DNA of 64,000 nt, from positions 12,793,501 through 12,857,500 of the forward strand of contig CM053795.1 of assembly GCA_028671895.1 (NCBI GenBank), written 5' to 3'. Under the pieces are notes generated by a model. That model was not told the origin of the DNA. It saw only the letters and a program-made list of their open reading frames with translations, and did no database searches. Made by a program: the position numbers and the translations under genes. Source of the DNA: Oenanthe sinensis (Eukaryota > Streptophyta > Magnoliopsida > Apiales > Apiaceae). Shown one piece after another: positions 11,031 through 23,913 of this stretch (position 1 is its first letter; each line of letters starts with the position of its first letter).

Positions 11031-12350
11031 ATGGCTTCTTTTTCACATTTATGGAGATTGAACATCTTGTTTATGGCATTGTCTGTCACAACCTTTGGTA
11101 AATTTATATCAGCTTATGCGCCAATATATCAACCTAGTCCATGGTCTCTTGCTAATGCCATTTTTTATGGCGATGAATCTGCCTCTGCAACCATTGATCG
11201 CCCACTTTTTTTTTTACCTAGCTTAAATTAATGCTTCTTCTTTTTTGTTGCTTTTGGGAGCGGTGGTATAATAATCTGTTTGTAGTTAAATATCTTGTTC
11301 TTTTTACAAATACATTAAGGGACTCACCTCAAAATGGAAAGCATTGAAAAATATGTACCACACTAGCAAACAAAATCTTGTTTACAAGATGAACTTCAGA
11401 GACGTACTTAGAGTGTGCATAAATAAAATATTTGTTGGTCTAATAAATGCTGCTTATTGAATCCTCACTAACATTCTGGCAGTCCAAATGCAATTGAGTA
11501 CTACATGTAGACCTGCAACTGCACTTAAATTTCACTACATATTCAAAATTTATATGTTTGACATTTTCTTTCTATTTTACCCTATCTGTAATTATATGAA
11601 TTTTATTTTGATTCACAGGGGGAGCTTGTGGCTATGGGAATTTGTTCAACAATGGTTATGGAGTAGATACAGCAGCACTGAGCTCGACGTTATTTAACAA
11701 TGTATATGCATGCGAAACTTGTTATCAAATAAAGTGTGTTCAGTCTCCTTGGTGCTTTACAGGCTCGCCTTTTACAACAGTGACAGCAACAAACATTTGC
11801 CCTCCAAATTGGAACGAAGATTCCAACAATGGTGGCTGGTGCAACCCTCCTCGAACTCATTTTGACATGGCTAAGCCCGCCTTTATGAAAATTGCTCAGT
11901 GGAAAGGTGGCATTGTTCCTGTAATGTACCGCAGGTAAAAAAACACTTTCCGAGCCTTGGCAAGTGATGAAAAAAACAAAAGTTTTGAATGGTATTGTTC
12001 CTGATTCTTTTTTGCTTTTCTGAATGGTATATTGCAGAGTTCCATGCATCAAGAACGAGGGAATTCGATTTTCTTTCGAGGGAAATGGCTACTGGTTGTT
12101 GGTATATGTAATGAATGTAGCCGGAGGAGGTGATATTTCCAACATGTGGGTAAAGGGAAGCAAAACAGGGTGGATTAGCATGAGCCACAACTGGGGAGCT
12201 TCATATCAAGCTTTTGCAACATTACAAGGCCAAGCTCTTTCTTTCAAGATCACTTCATATACATCTAAAGAGACTATCATAGCTTGGAATGTTGCTCCTT
12301 CAAATTGGAATGCAGGACTGACATACAGCACATCGCTCAATTTCCATTGA
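11031..12350 (+). CDS. Alpha-expansin (EXPA7/18-like) with a damaged first 5' splice site
   Basis: Alpha-expansins are secreted proteins that loosen cell walls without hydrolysis. Exons 11031-11196, 11619-11934 and 12038-12350 give a 264 aa protein: signal peptide, GH45-like domain with GGACGYGNLF, the HFD motif in RTHFDMAKPAF, and a CBM63 domain with SMSHNWGASYQ and AWNVAPSNW. Overall it resembles the EXPA7/EXPA18 root-hair clade. The second intron is normal GT-AG. The first intron has a good acceptor (CACAG before 11619), but the expected donor after the ATTG at 11193-11196 reads AT instead of GT. An upstream G|GTAAAT at 11097/11098 would splice in frame but delete about 33 residues. The gene may therefore be impaired, may use a non-consensus site, or may contain a sequence error. 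Confidence 0.85.
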
Positions 12351-13566
12351 TACTCTTGTCTCTTCCTTTTTGAGGTATTTCACTTTTATTTATCAACATT
12401 GTCATTATGATTTTGCTACAGGCATATTTATCTTTTTATTAATGTGACCGTTAACTGAAAAGATATAATAGTATTGAATTACAAGTTGAGTTGTGCATTA
12501 TGAAAGGATTGCACTTGAAAAGAAGAAAACAATGATACCCGCGAATGCTATTATTCCTTTACATATATTTCAGTATTTTTAACTTGATCTTTGAGTATAA
12601 TTAAGGTGACTAATTAAACTACATAGATTACAGACATCCTTGAATATAAATTATAAAACAATCGACGTAGAATGTTCAGATTTCGATTCAGTCAAATGAC
12701 AGAGGCAACTCAGCTGGAGTGGGTCATCCTGTTAGAAAACACAATAAGAGTATTGTGTCCCCATGCATAAAGAGAAAACAGAGGAATTTCCGTTCATTTC
12801 ATTCACTAAGCACGCCTTCTCTCCTTTTGACTTTTAATATCATCATTAATCATTAAGCCCATGCTTCAAATCATTTCTTCAACTTCATCACTACCACTCC
12901 TCATATCGGCATATGTACATTTAAAAAAAGACGTACCTAGTGCATAAGACTCCCGCATTAGCAGGGAATGATATGAGAATGTCCTGATATTCGCAACTAT
13001 TTTTCAGTTATTCAAACCCATGACCTAGCGTTATAGCAAGTAGACATTTAATCATCTCGGCAAGCAAAATCTTCATTTATATTTCAAAGCTTGCCAATTC
13101 AAATAAGCTATTCTCGTGCAGTAAATAATACTCACCCAGCTTCGTTATTCAAAAAACTGCAGTATAGTATTAGTATATATGCGGATTATGATAAACATAA
13201 TTTATTCCAAGGCATAGTGGTTTTTCTGCCCAGCTCATTTACACTTTCGCCATACCAGCAGACAGTCCTACGAACTAGAGTACTAGACAATCTCAGGGCC
13301 TCAGGCCACCAATCTTATATTATAAGTTCATTCACATTCTCTTTTTTACTTCATAATTTCTTTAAAGCTACTATGATTTACCACTTCTTCTTAAGAGCTT
13401 CAGCTTTTTTCTTTCCAATTCCAGTCTGGTTTTCATCTATAGAATAGAAAAGCTGGTTAGATTTACTCTTCCATTCATTTGAATTGCTAGGAAATAAATG
13501 AAATTATACATAACATAAACTTTGTTAGCTAACTACTTCTTGGGAATCAACCAAAAGCTTCCTCAG
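12351..13566. other. Intergenic region between the expansin and DUF1191 genes
   Basis: The stretch holds a minus-strand SINE (12923-13068, listed separately) and AT-rich sequence. An open frame at 13091-13447 has no recognisable similarity and looks like chance. Confidence 0.5.
12923..13068 (-). mobile_element. tRNA-derived SINE (Au/TS-like), about 145 bp
   Basis: Read on the minus strand, the element starts with an A-box-like GCCGAGATGATTAA, followed by TCTACTTGCTAT and then the B-box-like GGTCATGGGTTTGAATAAC. It ends with GCGGGAGTCTTATGCACTAG and a T-rich tail. This order of tRNA-like promoter boxes and the GGGAGC...GTGCAC-type 3' end is the classic layout of plant tRNA-derived SINEs. It is shorter than full-length members and appears to have an internal deletion. 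Target duplications were not clear. Confidence 0.65.
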
Positions 13567-14508
13567 ATGGGCTCTCTAGTTTTTATTTGCATTATTCTCA
13601 CGTTGGCATCTTCAACAACAATGACTAGTACAGAAACTCAAGGAATCAAATCATCTCGTCTTCTAGATCTACTCGTCAGAGATTACACATTTCAGTCATA
13701 TAGCAACAACTTTGGAACAGGTCAATTGCATACCATTCATTTACCAGCAAATCTATCAGGCATCGTTGTTAGTACAGTAAGGTATCGTTGTGGCAGTCTC
13801 CGGAGGTATGGTGCAAAATTTCAAGAATTTCATTTAGGCACTGGCATTTCTATTCGCCCGTGTGCTCAAAGAGTTCTTCTCGTGACACAAAATCTTGGAC
13901 ATAACTGGTCATACATATACTACGATAACTATGAGTTAACAGGTTATCAGCTTATATCACCGGTCTTAGGCTTACTAGCTTATAATGCTGGTGATGACAT
14001 GAATTTTAGTACCCCATACGAAGTTGTAATTCAAGCAAAGAAAGAACCAATCACCGTAGATTTTAGTAACACGACAAGGCTTGTGAATGTGACAACAGGT
14101 CTTATACCAATGTGTGCCAGCTTTGAACATGACGGTAAGGTAACACTTACTAATCAAGTGTCCGAAAATGTTTGTCATGCAAAAGGGCATGGTCATTTTG
14201 GGTTGGTTGTTCAATCTCCATTGTTGCCATTCAAGAAAAAAGCCATTAGTAGGTGGAAAATCGCTGTGGGAAGCTCGATTGGAGCTGCAATCGGAGCTTC
14301 TCTTCTCGGGTTGCTTATGATCGCAATGCTTGTTAAGGTGAAGAAGAAAGCAAGAATGGATGAAATCGAGAGGAGGACATATGAAGAGGAAGCTTTGCAG
14401 GTGTCAATGGTAGGGCATGTTAGAGCTCATGTTGCAAATGGTGGTACTAGGACAGTGCCAACAATTGAACATTGCTCTAGACCACCTCGTCCTTCTTCGT
14501 TTGTTTAA
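13567..14508 (+). CDS. DUF1191 family single-pass membrane protein
   Basis: This intronless gene gives 313 aa when started at the ATG at 13567, which places a signal peptide (SLVFICIILTLASS) at the N-terminus; the frame is open 45 bp further upstream, but that start would bury the signal sequence. The body matches plant DUF1191 proteins: SRLLDLLVRDYTFQSY, PANLSGIVVSTVRYR, a conserved basic turn LRRYG, QNLGHNWS and SPVLGLLAY. Several NxS/T sites fit an extracellular region. One transmembrane segment lies near residues 235-258 (AVGSSIGAAIGASLLGLL), followed by a basic KVKKKAR stop-transfer and a short cytosolic tail with RRTYEEEAL. The family function is not known to me. Confidence 0.88.
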   Translation: MGSLVFICIILTLASSTTMTSTETQGIKSSRLLDLLVRDYTFQSYSNNFGTGQLHTIHLPANLSGIVVSTVRYRCGSLRRYGAKFQEFHLGTGISIRPCAQRVLLVTQNLGHNWSYIYYDNYELTGYQLISPVLGLLAYNAGDDMNFSTPYEVVIQAKKEPITVDFSNTTRLVNVTTGLIPMCASFEHDGKVTLTNQVSENVCHAKGHGHFGLVVQSPLLPFKKKAISRWKIAVGSSIGAAIGASLLGLLMIAMLVKVKKKARMDEIERRTYEEEALQVSMVGHVRAHVANGGTRTVPTIEHCSRPPRPSSFV

Positions 14509-17075
14509 TGTATGATGTTCATAATTCTTTGATGTTGTATGATTATTACTAGAACTAGAATTTAAATATAGATATATATTTTGTAGAATAAAAAAAATAG
14601 ATCAGTTTTCAGTGACTTGTTCTAGATACTAATAATATTCTCGTTTGTAACTGTCTTTAGACATTTAGCTATGCAGCAAGTCCATGCACGATCATATTTT
14701 AAACGCTACCATTGTCCTTAGTACTTGGGTTATAGTTGCAGAATGAGTTAGAGAAATAATATGAGTTATAGGAGTAAATTAAGCAATCATAATCGTAATT
14801 GTAATATCAAATTTGCCGGAAAATTTCAGATTTCTTTGGAGTGTTTTGTATATACTTTTTGATATATTGCCTGGACTTGGTGAGTGTTATACTGTTCTTT
14901 GGCCGTCTCTCTGTTTTGTTATGGGCTACTTGGCTTAGTTGCGTATTTTGTATTATGTTATTAATTAATTTTCTAATAATCACTCTTTATTGGTCCTAAA
15001 TTAAGAAAGCATATTTACTTTTTTTTTTTTGAAAAAAGTTTGTTGCATAACTAAAGTATTTAATATGTTCTAAGATTTTCACACATGATTGATTATTTCG
15101 GATTGTATTGATTTTTTGATAATAGTTAATTAAATGAAATATCCAAAAATATCTTATTCTGATATTACACCAGTTCAAATTACCGATTTTTAAATTAAAT
15201 TAATATATATTTGTGATTGAATATTTTAGTTGGGAAACAAAATTCTTTTAATTTAATCGTGAAAAAATTATCAATTTATTGAAGATTTATTATCATTTTT
15301 TTTGTTGTATAATTATGTTGTGGGAACAGTTATGAATTTAATGCAGAAGTTTAATAAAATACAGTATGAAATAGAGATAGGTATAGACGTATAGTTATGT
15401 TTTGACAATTTTATACACAAAAGAGTTTGTGGTTTGGTTGGGGGAGAACCGGCGAAACTCGGTTTTCAGATAAAATCGGATTTTAAGTATATTTTTAATT
15501 TTAAAAATGAAAATGAAATTTGTATAATATATTTCAAATTAATGGGATACTTTATTAATATGTCCCTTTTTATTCGATAATTATAAATATATCCTATAAT
15601 TAACTATTAACTCATGTATAACTCATATAAATATAATTAAGTTATAAATATTAATATTTATCTATTAAATATAACTAAAATACCCCTAATACATTATAAA
15701 TAAAGTAGAAGATTAAAAATTAAACTTTATAAATACAACTAAAATGTCTCTAATATAATACTATTAACGTAAACAATTGTTGAAATTTTAGATCATGTGA
15801 AGATATAATGTAAATCTATGAATCGATTCCGCTGAAAGTTTAAAAAACTGGAAAATTTAATTTTTATTACGAAAAACTTATTTTTTTGACAAAGAAAATA
15901 AATTTTATTAACAAAGTTGCTTGTTCATGGGAACAAGTGGGAATACATGAGGAGGAGACTTCTGCCCATACAAAATTTCTTCTAAATAACATAGCAGTCT
16001 TCGTTATTTTTTTTTGAATGGAGCAGTCTTCGTTATTGAACGAATATAAATCACGAATTAACGAATTAAGATATATTGTTAATAAAGATTATATGTGTTA
16101 TTTAAAATAGATAAAATAGTGAAGTTAACCGTAGTTAATTTAAAATTGGAAAATTTTTGAATATAGGATATATTTATAAATACAATTATAAATGGGACAT
16201 ATTTGTAAATTAATTTTCAAAATGGGACATATTAGAAAAAAACCCAATTGAAAATTGTAACCATAATCAGATTATTGGTTTTAGTTTTAAAAATGTTAGT
16301 TCAGTTTTTATCAATTCTGTCTTGGTTACAAAATTAGATAAAACAACAATGGAAAAAATATAATTTAGATAGACAAAATATAATTAATTAAAAAAAATTA
16401 TATTCAAATTTTACAAATCAACATAAAAACGACACTACAAAATACAAAATTCGAAACAAAAGCCATTTTGAATAGTGTCCAGAGTTCACTGTCTTCAACT
16501 GCGGCTGCAGCCAACAAAACTAGAAGTTAAGGCTTCAAATGCAGGCTTGAAACTCATGCTGCCAAATTGTTATTACGCACATATATTACTACTAAAAATT
16601 TATATAATTTAATAACCAGTTCAATTCAATTTTCTCAATTCGATTGAAACTAATAATCACAATAGAATTTTAATTTTTCAATTCAAGTTCGTTTCAGTTT
16701 TTATCGTTTCAGTTTTTATCAACTCGGTTTTTATAAATTTCAATCTTTTTTCAATTTTCTACTCGACATTCTTGTTCGGAAGTGCTAGGCAATAAAATCT
16801 TCGAAACGTCAAGATTTACCAAATGGGTAAACTTAAGCGGTAAAAAATAAATATGGTAACTAACCCTAAAGATTACCCCTCTTTTCTTGTTTTTTTCCCG
16901 GGAAATTAATTAACAGCCTGCTCTTCCTCTCTCAAACCTTCCAAGATTCATCCTCACTCTCTCTCTCTCTCTCAAACCTTCCAAGATTCATCCTCTCTCT
17001 CTCTCTCTCTCTCTCCATATATACATACAAATCCCTATATCTATTATACACCCATCTATCATCAATCTCTCCGCC
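14509..17075. other. Gene-free AT-rich region upstream of FZR2
   Basis: This 2.5 kb stretch has no recognisable gene. It contains blocks of related phrases in opposite orientation (GGGACATATT near 16220-16235 and AATATGTCCC near 15558-15567), which suggests an old element of about 0.7 kb spanning roughly 15540-16235. It also has a short direct repeat AGCAGTCTTCGTTATT near 15990 and 16023. The last 150 bp are pyrimidine-rich and form the FZR2 leader. Confidence 0.4.
16931..17010 (+). repeat. 40 bp tandem duplication with CT microsatellite in the FZR2 leader
   Basis: Two 40 bp units, 16931-16970 and 16971-17010, each consist of CTCAAACCTTCCAAGATTCA followed by a CT run. They end about 65 bp before the FZR2 start codon and so lie in the 5'UTR or core promoter. 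Confidence 0.85.
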
Positions 17076-20000
17076 ATGGAAGACACCCCACACACCCCAT
17101 CATCATCAGAGCTCAATATACCCTCAACAATGTTATCAAGACCCAGTCTTTCTATCATCCCCACAACCCCATCTCCCCCAAATCTTTTCTCTCTAGGGTA
17201 CCAACCATCCCCATCTCGCACAATTATCAGTGATCGCTTTATTCCCAGTAGATCTTCTTCAAATTTTAATCTTTTTAATCTCTCTCCCCCTAATATTTCT
17301 GATGACCCACTTTCTTCTTCTTCTGCCGCTTATACTACCCTTCTTAGGACTGCATTGTTTGGCCCTGATTCCGGGTTTACGCCTCCGGTCACGCCCGATA
17401 AGTCTTCCGGTGGGAGGAATTTTCCGGTGGTTTCACCGACAAGGAATATATTTAGGTTTAAGAGTGAAACTAAGCAGTCTTTGCATTCTTTGTTGCCTTT
17501 TGAATCTGATGATCAGTTGCCTGGGGTTAGTCATAGTCCGGTTAAGGCGGCTAGGAAGGTTCCGAGATCCCCTTATAAGGTTAGGCTTTGATTCATTTGG
17601 TATATGTATGTGTGTTTGTGTAGCCACTTTAATTGATTGTGTGTATTGTGTTGTAAATTTGGTTTTGTATCTGGTTTATAGGTATTGGATGCACCTGCAT
17701 TGCAAGATGATTTCTATTTGAATCTTGTCGATTGGTCTACGCATAATATTTTGGCTGTGGGGTTGGGTAATTGTGTGTACTTATGGAATGCTTGTAGTAG
17801 CAAGGTGATTGAGATTTTATGTGTTTTGATTTTTTGTATTTTTTCGTGTGGTTTTGAATATGTTTTTTTTTTAGTGTTCTTGTGTAACTGATTTGGTACT
17901 TGTTTGATACTTACAGGTGACGAAGTTGTGTGACTTGGGTGTTGATGACAGCGTTTGTTCAGTTGGGTGGGCTCAGCATGGTACTCATCTTGCTGTTGGA
18001 ACAAGTAATGGGAAAGTTCAGGTGATCATTTTGACTTAATTCTACACTCAACAATGTGGAAAATAAGTCATAAATTAATCTTTGTCGGTTCTGGAATTGC
18101 ATAATGAGATAAATTATAGCAGATGAAATTACTTAGATATAATGTACTAACCCTAAGTCAAGTAATCCAGCACTGACCTTAAGTCTAGTAAGCCAGCACT
18201 ACTTGTTCAAGAACTTGTATACCTATACCCTTTCATGTAAAACATCCTCATTAGTAAGCATTGTGTTTCAGTGTTTGTACTTCTACATTTTATTATGTGC
18301 TCAAACATGTGAAATGTCTCTTTAAAGGTTTTTTAAGTGAATGCATTGTAGTTGTCTCACAATGTTGGAAGAATTTATGGTGGAAATTTGATTTCATAGC
18401 CAGCACATTGCAATACCCTATTCACAATGTTGTATTCTGCTTATTACTATCTATAGTAGAAAGAGTACGGTAGACCCGTTTAAGAGCACAAAGACATAGA
18501 TCCATTTTGACTTGAGAATATGTGCTTTTAATGCGCTGAAAAATAATTTTGGTGCCTTGTTGACCTTTTTCCAGTTTGGAAGTAGGAGGTGAAAATAGGA
18601 TACCAGTAATTATATATCAATAATATATAAGCCGACAAAGTTTTTGTCATATACGCGTCTAATAGCCATCATGGATGGAAACACAATCACGCCCTCTGCT
18701 GTCTAGTGCAAGGCCCACCTGTATTAGCCCATTGCTTTCATCCATGTCATTTTTTATTTTTTGTTGGCTTGTTAAATGCATTATATATAGCATTCCTCAT
18801 TGTGTATTGATTAATGAATGAGGGCCTAATATTAGGGCATGCCTGATTATTAAGTACCGACAAGTTGTCTTTGACTAGTAGATATGTTGCAACTGAATCT
18901 TTATTATTATATGATATCTAAAGTAGACACGTAGAAATGCATAATTAAAGATGTGTGCAACCTTCTGGACGTGAAATTGGCAGATAATATCTTCCTTGGT
19001 GGCATTGAAAAAAGCGTCACACATATGTTACTTCTAACTTCTAACTGAAATTTTTAAAAACATCTACTTTGAATGAATAGATGTAAATCATGTGATGCAT
19101 TATCATATGCCCATCTGTGTAGGATCCCCCACAAAAGCTTTTACCTTAAGTACTTGTACATCTATAAATTAATTCAAGAAATAGCTACCTGAGTACCTGA
19201 CCTTCAGCACAATGCTATTTACAAATTTTTTGAACTACCACCTCAAAATCGTAGAAGATTATGTGTATACATCCCATTAAGATACTGATTTTCTAATTAA
19301 AGTGCACTCATTCTATATCTTTCTTTCTATGTTAGATTTGGGATGCTTCTCGGTGTAAAAGGATAAGAATTATGGAGGGACATCGGCTGCGTGTTGGGAC
19401 CCTAGCCTGGAGTACATCTCAACTATCTTCTGGAAGCAGGGACAAAAGTATTCTTCAACGTGATATACGTGCTCAAGAGAACTTTGTTAGTAAACTAAGC
19501 GGACACAAGTCGGAGGTCAGTTACCAGTTTTTTTAAAGCTTGGTTTAGCTTTTTTGTTTGCTCTTCTCATATTTACCTTATTTGTTACCACCATTTACAT
19601 ATTCTTTTGATTTTTATGCAGGTTTGTGGGTTGAAGTGGTCATACGATAACCGTGAATTAGCATCTGGCGGAAATGATAACAGAGTATGTTTCTGGAGAG
19701 ACATGACTTTTGCTAAGTTAAATTTCAAATAATTCTGTCCATACATTAGTATGTAGAGGAAACACTAAATTACATTTTCTCTTCTCTGTTCAGCTTTATG
19801 TTTGGAATCAACATTCAACTCAACCTGTACTAAAATACTGCGAGCATACAGCGGCTGTGAAAGCGATTGCATGGTCACCCCATCTTCATGGACTTTTAGC
19901 ATCAGGTGGTGGTACTGCTGATCGGTGCATCCGTTTTTGGAACACAACCACTAATTCCCACCTGAGCTGCATGGATACTGGAAGTCAGGTAACCATGGAA

Positions 20001-22026
20001 TCATTTTCTCATCATGGACATGTGTTCTAGTATTAAAGATTTGTTTTGTTGTTGTAGAAGATGTATGCTAATTTTGGGTCATGTTGCCCAATTAGGATAC
20101 TAAAACGACGAAGATATACTTATTTCTTAGGTTTCTTTTGTTTTGTGGGGAAAATATTTTTCTGATTTTTTGGTGTTTGATTGAGGGAAAATATTTTCCT
20201 AATTTACTATTTTTCCGTTTTGTTTAGTTTAGGGCAGATATTTTCAGATATTCTGGTGTTTAATTTAGTATTTTCCAAATTTGTTAGACACTGCTATGAT
20301 GTCAGAAAATTTTGACTTCCGCTTTCCATTATTCTCTCCCAAAATATTAAATTCTTTATAACATTTCCTTATCAGTATGATTATGAAAATTATGAAGGAA
20401 AAGAATTTTTTTTCTTTCAGAAAAAAGTAGATTGGTGAAAATTATTGGCAAAATGTTTTCTGATAAATTATTTTCCAAAATCAAGTAATTTTTCCTGCAC
20501 ACAAATGGAGCCTTAAAAAAATTGACAATGAGATATGTTAGTTTATTTCTTTCTGTTGCTTGTACGTGAATTTCACATCACTTTCTGACATTACTATGCC
20601 AATTAGTTTTGGAGGCTCATAAATGATTAAGCTATCAATACTTCTAGCTAGTAGGTATTTTTAGACTTTTAGTATGAATATGAATCTCTTCTCTGGGTTC
20701 AGGCTTATTTTGAACATCTCAAGTTCTGCATGTTATGTTATTTGTTCTTACTTTGGGTTTTATTTAAAGCATTTTCTGCAAATTTTTGCACCAATATTAT
20801 TGACTGCAATCACAGTAGTAAATGTTAATACCACACACATTGAGATAAATCAACATGTTATCATCATCATTAAAAGATTTGAAAGGCGATGCACAAGTTA
20901 ACTTCTATTTTTCTATATTCAATTAGCTTATTGTGTTCAGTGAAGTCAATTCTTGGTGACAAAGTGAATTGACAGAATGATCAATAATCCTTTAATTGCT
21001 CCAATCACTTTCTGATTGTTAGGAAACGATCTCCAATCACTTTCTGGTTGGTAGGAAACAATTTTTTTCTAGTCTTATTTAGCTTGGAGTGCATTAGTAG
21101 TATTTCATATAGCGTTATGCATGTGCAATAACCGTTATGGTTTACTGATTTTCGCTCTTCCTATGACAGGTGTGCAATCTAGTTTGGTCAAAAAATGTCA
21201 ATGAACTTGTCAGCACCCATGGATATTCCCAGAACCAGATAATAGTTTGGAGATATCCTACAATGTCGAAGGTATTGCACTTAAATCCTTTGAGAAATGG
21301 CATGACTTTGTGCTTTGTTAAACATATCTACTTGATTAAATATGAACTTTTCGTTTATGCAGTTAGCAACCCTTACAGGCCACACATTTAGAGTTCTTTA
21401 TCTTGCCATTTCTCCAGACGGGCAGGTAACTTAATCGATGCATGCTTTATTATTTGATTACCCATAATTCTTTTTATGCCCATTTAAAAGTTCATAATTT
21501 CGTATCCTTTACCTACGATAATTGGTGCTGCAGACTATTGTCACTGGAGCTGGAGATGAAACACTGCGGTTCTGGAATGTTTTTCCTTCCCCAAAATCTC
21601 AGGTAACTATCAATAAATTTACTTGTTCCCTACAAATATAGACAATTAATATGTTTTTTCTTTTGGTGTCCAAGTGAATGGTTTCTGATGGATCAAAAAA
21701 AATATACGGTCATCTTGGTACTAATATTGTATTGACACGTGGCAACTCCTTTTGAGATTATAAAACTTGAGAGCACTTGTGTACTGGAAACTTGGTAATA
21801 CTAGATTTTGGTCAGTTGGATGAAAATGTCTCGATACCTGGTAATGTATGTTTCACTGCAATTAGCTAAAAGAAAAGAGCATGTTTCCCTGCATACTAGC
21901 TTCCAGTTAAGGTTCCATATATCTCTGTCTATAAACAATGAGAAGCTGATAAATTATTGGAATTTTGTGCAGAACACAGAAAGCGAAATTGGAGCATCAT
22001 TTTTGGGAAGAACTCAAATCCGGTAA
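17076..22026 (+). CDS. FZR2: FIZZY-related / CCS52A WD40 activator of the APC/C
   Basis: FZR/CCS52 proteins are Cdh1 homologues that bind the anaphase-promoting complex, present cyclins for ubiquitination and promote endoreduplication. Ten exons: 17076-17579, 17682-17804, 17917-18021, 19336-19515, 19622-19684, 19794-19988, 21170-21271, 21363-21425, 21534-21602 and 21973-22026. All borders are GT-AG and all introns are phase 0, giving 485 aa. The C-box DRFIPSR is at residues 53-59. The conserved link RSPYKVLDAPALQDDFYLNL leads into WD40 repeats with WSPHLHGLLASGGGTADR, and the protein ends in the IR dipeptide (TQIR) that docks the APC. N-terminal SP and TP sites fit CDK control. The text around GVSHSPVKAARKVPRSP is closer to FZR2/CCS52A than to CCS52B. 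The start has a strong context (GCCATGG). Confidence 0.93.
20120..20520. mobile_element. Degenerate MITE-like segment in FZR2 intron 6
   Basis: The left side has TTTGTGGGGAAAATATTTTTC, and the right side, read in reverse, has GGCTCCATTTGTGTGCAGG followed by AAAAATTACTTG. GAAAATATTTTCC-type palindromes recur between them. The ends match only loosely, so this is a tentative old insertion in the 1,181 bp intron 19989-21169. Confidence 0.3.
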
Positions 22027-23871
22027 CCCCTGCATATATATCGGCTTCGAAGTTGGGAACTATCTAAAGTTTCCTTCTGGATGTGCATACTGAAGAAATA
22101 TCATATATGTTTGGTTTGCTTAAACCAAACAATGAAAAAGAAAAACATCTGCAGGAGACTTGGCCAAAAAAAAACATCCGCAGGAGGCTTAAAAACAGAC
22201 CAATTTGCAACTAGAAGGGATGGATATACTGCAAATATAATGAAGATTAGCGCCATCCATCCTTTTCTCGTGATATATGAATATGTACAGAGAGAACCTG
22301 GGAGGTGTTATTTATTCTCGATAACTTCTTCCTTGACAAGGTTAAATTGCATCACAGACTAACAAAACTTCTGAACTATTTTCCAAAGTTTCTAGCATAG
22401 TCTTGGAGCTGCATATATCCAAAGCTTGTAATAATCTTCATAATGTATTTTAAGCTTATTGATGATGTGTTCTATCCTTTTTACTATCTTCTAATACAGC
22501 CATACGAATATCAACATAAGTAATGTCAAACAATCCTGTATCATACTACCTGATTCTCCTCTACTTGTAAATAATTACCAAGAAATTTAAGAATTCGAAA
22601 CATTAGAACACTCTGAAGTGATAATGGGCTCAAACATTAGAATCCAGTAAATATTGGATACAGGTTCAAACTAAAGATAATTTAGTCCTATTTTTTAAGC
22701 CAGATAAATATTATGGATTGAATTAGTTGTTTTAAAAAAAATTATTTGATAATAAGTTGTTTGAATTATCTTTTTGTATTTAAATTAGGCACATGACAAA
22801 ATTTTAATACAAAACATTTTTTAAAGTAACTTTTTTAAAATTAGTCTTTTCAACTCAATAAACTATTTCAATCAGATAACTAGCAAACATACGTACCTCT
22901 AACTTCGAAATAGAAGCATTGTATTTTAACTTCTAATTGAGAATTAGAAGTTGCCTTGTGCATTGGGCTGAATAACCAAAGATATAAAGGATTTAACTTT
23001 TAAGTTTCGAATTGAATTAGACTTATGGCGGCAGAGTATAATAAACTTCACAACTCAAAGCCAAACGTGTGCAAAATAAGGCTTCTCTTTAACTGTCAAA
23101 GCTAAATAAAAATTATAATAAAAGATCAATTTTTATATATCAACGGATAATTCGGCCGTACAGACAATCTCATCATTGCGATTCACAAAAATTTGAACTA
23201 CATTAATCAAATTAATTAAGTGCTGATCACTGAAATTCAACTCAAATTGAACTGTACGAGGTAAATTCAACTTTAAATAATATTCGTAAAAATGATACAC
23301 AGTATTTCATATCTTTAACTCTTTAAAAGTAATAGGGTATATTGTTAAAACTTCGCTCTCTAAAATGATAATAAAATAATGCATGTATAAGTTTAGCAAA
23401 AAAAAAAAATGCATGTATAAATTTATATCTATACTCAATAATTAGTGACGAAATCAAAATAAATAAGAATTAAAAGAATTATCATTAATTTTAAAATATC
23501 ATTTAAATCTTAATTATTCAATCAATTTTTAACCAAAAACAAAGATTTGAAAAGAAAAAAAAGTCACCTAAATTTTGAAATTTATAACGTAAATTAACCT
23601 TCTCGATTTCTCAAAACTCTATTTATTTATTTTTTTGAGAAATAATCATCCTTCCTGTCACTTAGTTTGCAAGTAAACACAAAACACCAGATAATACAAA
23701 CACAAACACCACAATAAACATCAAGTTTCCTAATAATTTCCATTTTTCAATTCTTTTCCTACCAATATAAATTTTGTTCTTCCAAATCGAAACCCCCCTC
23801 TTTTCTCTCTCAACACAGACATATATATATATCCTCGCTGTCCCCCTCCCCGGATTATAATCACAGCACCT

Positions 23872-23913
<42 letters not shown>

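Noticed and set aside
13091..13447. 118-codon frame before the DUF1191 gene
   Set aside because: No similarity recognised, low-complexity Phe/Ser/Leu composition, and it lies in the expected promoter region.
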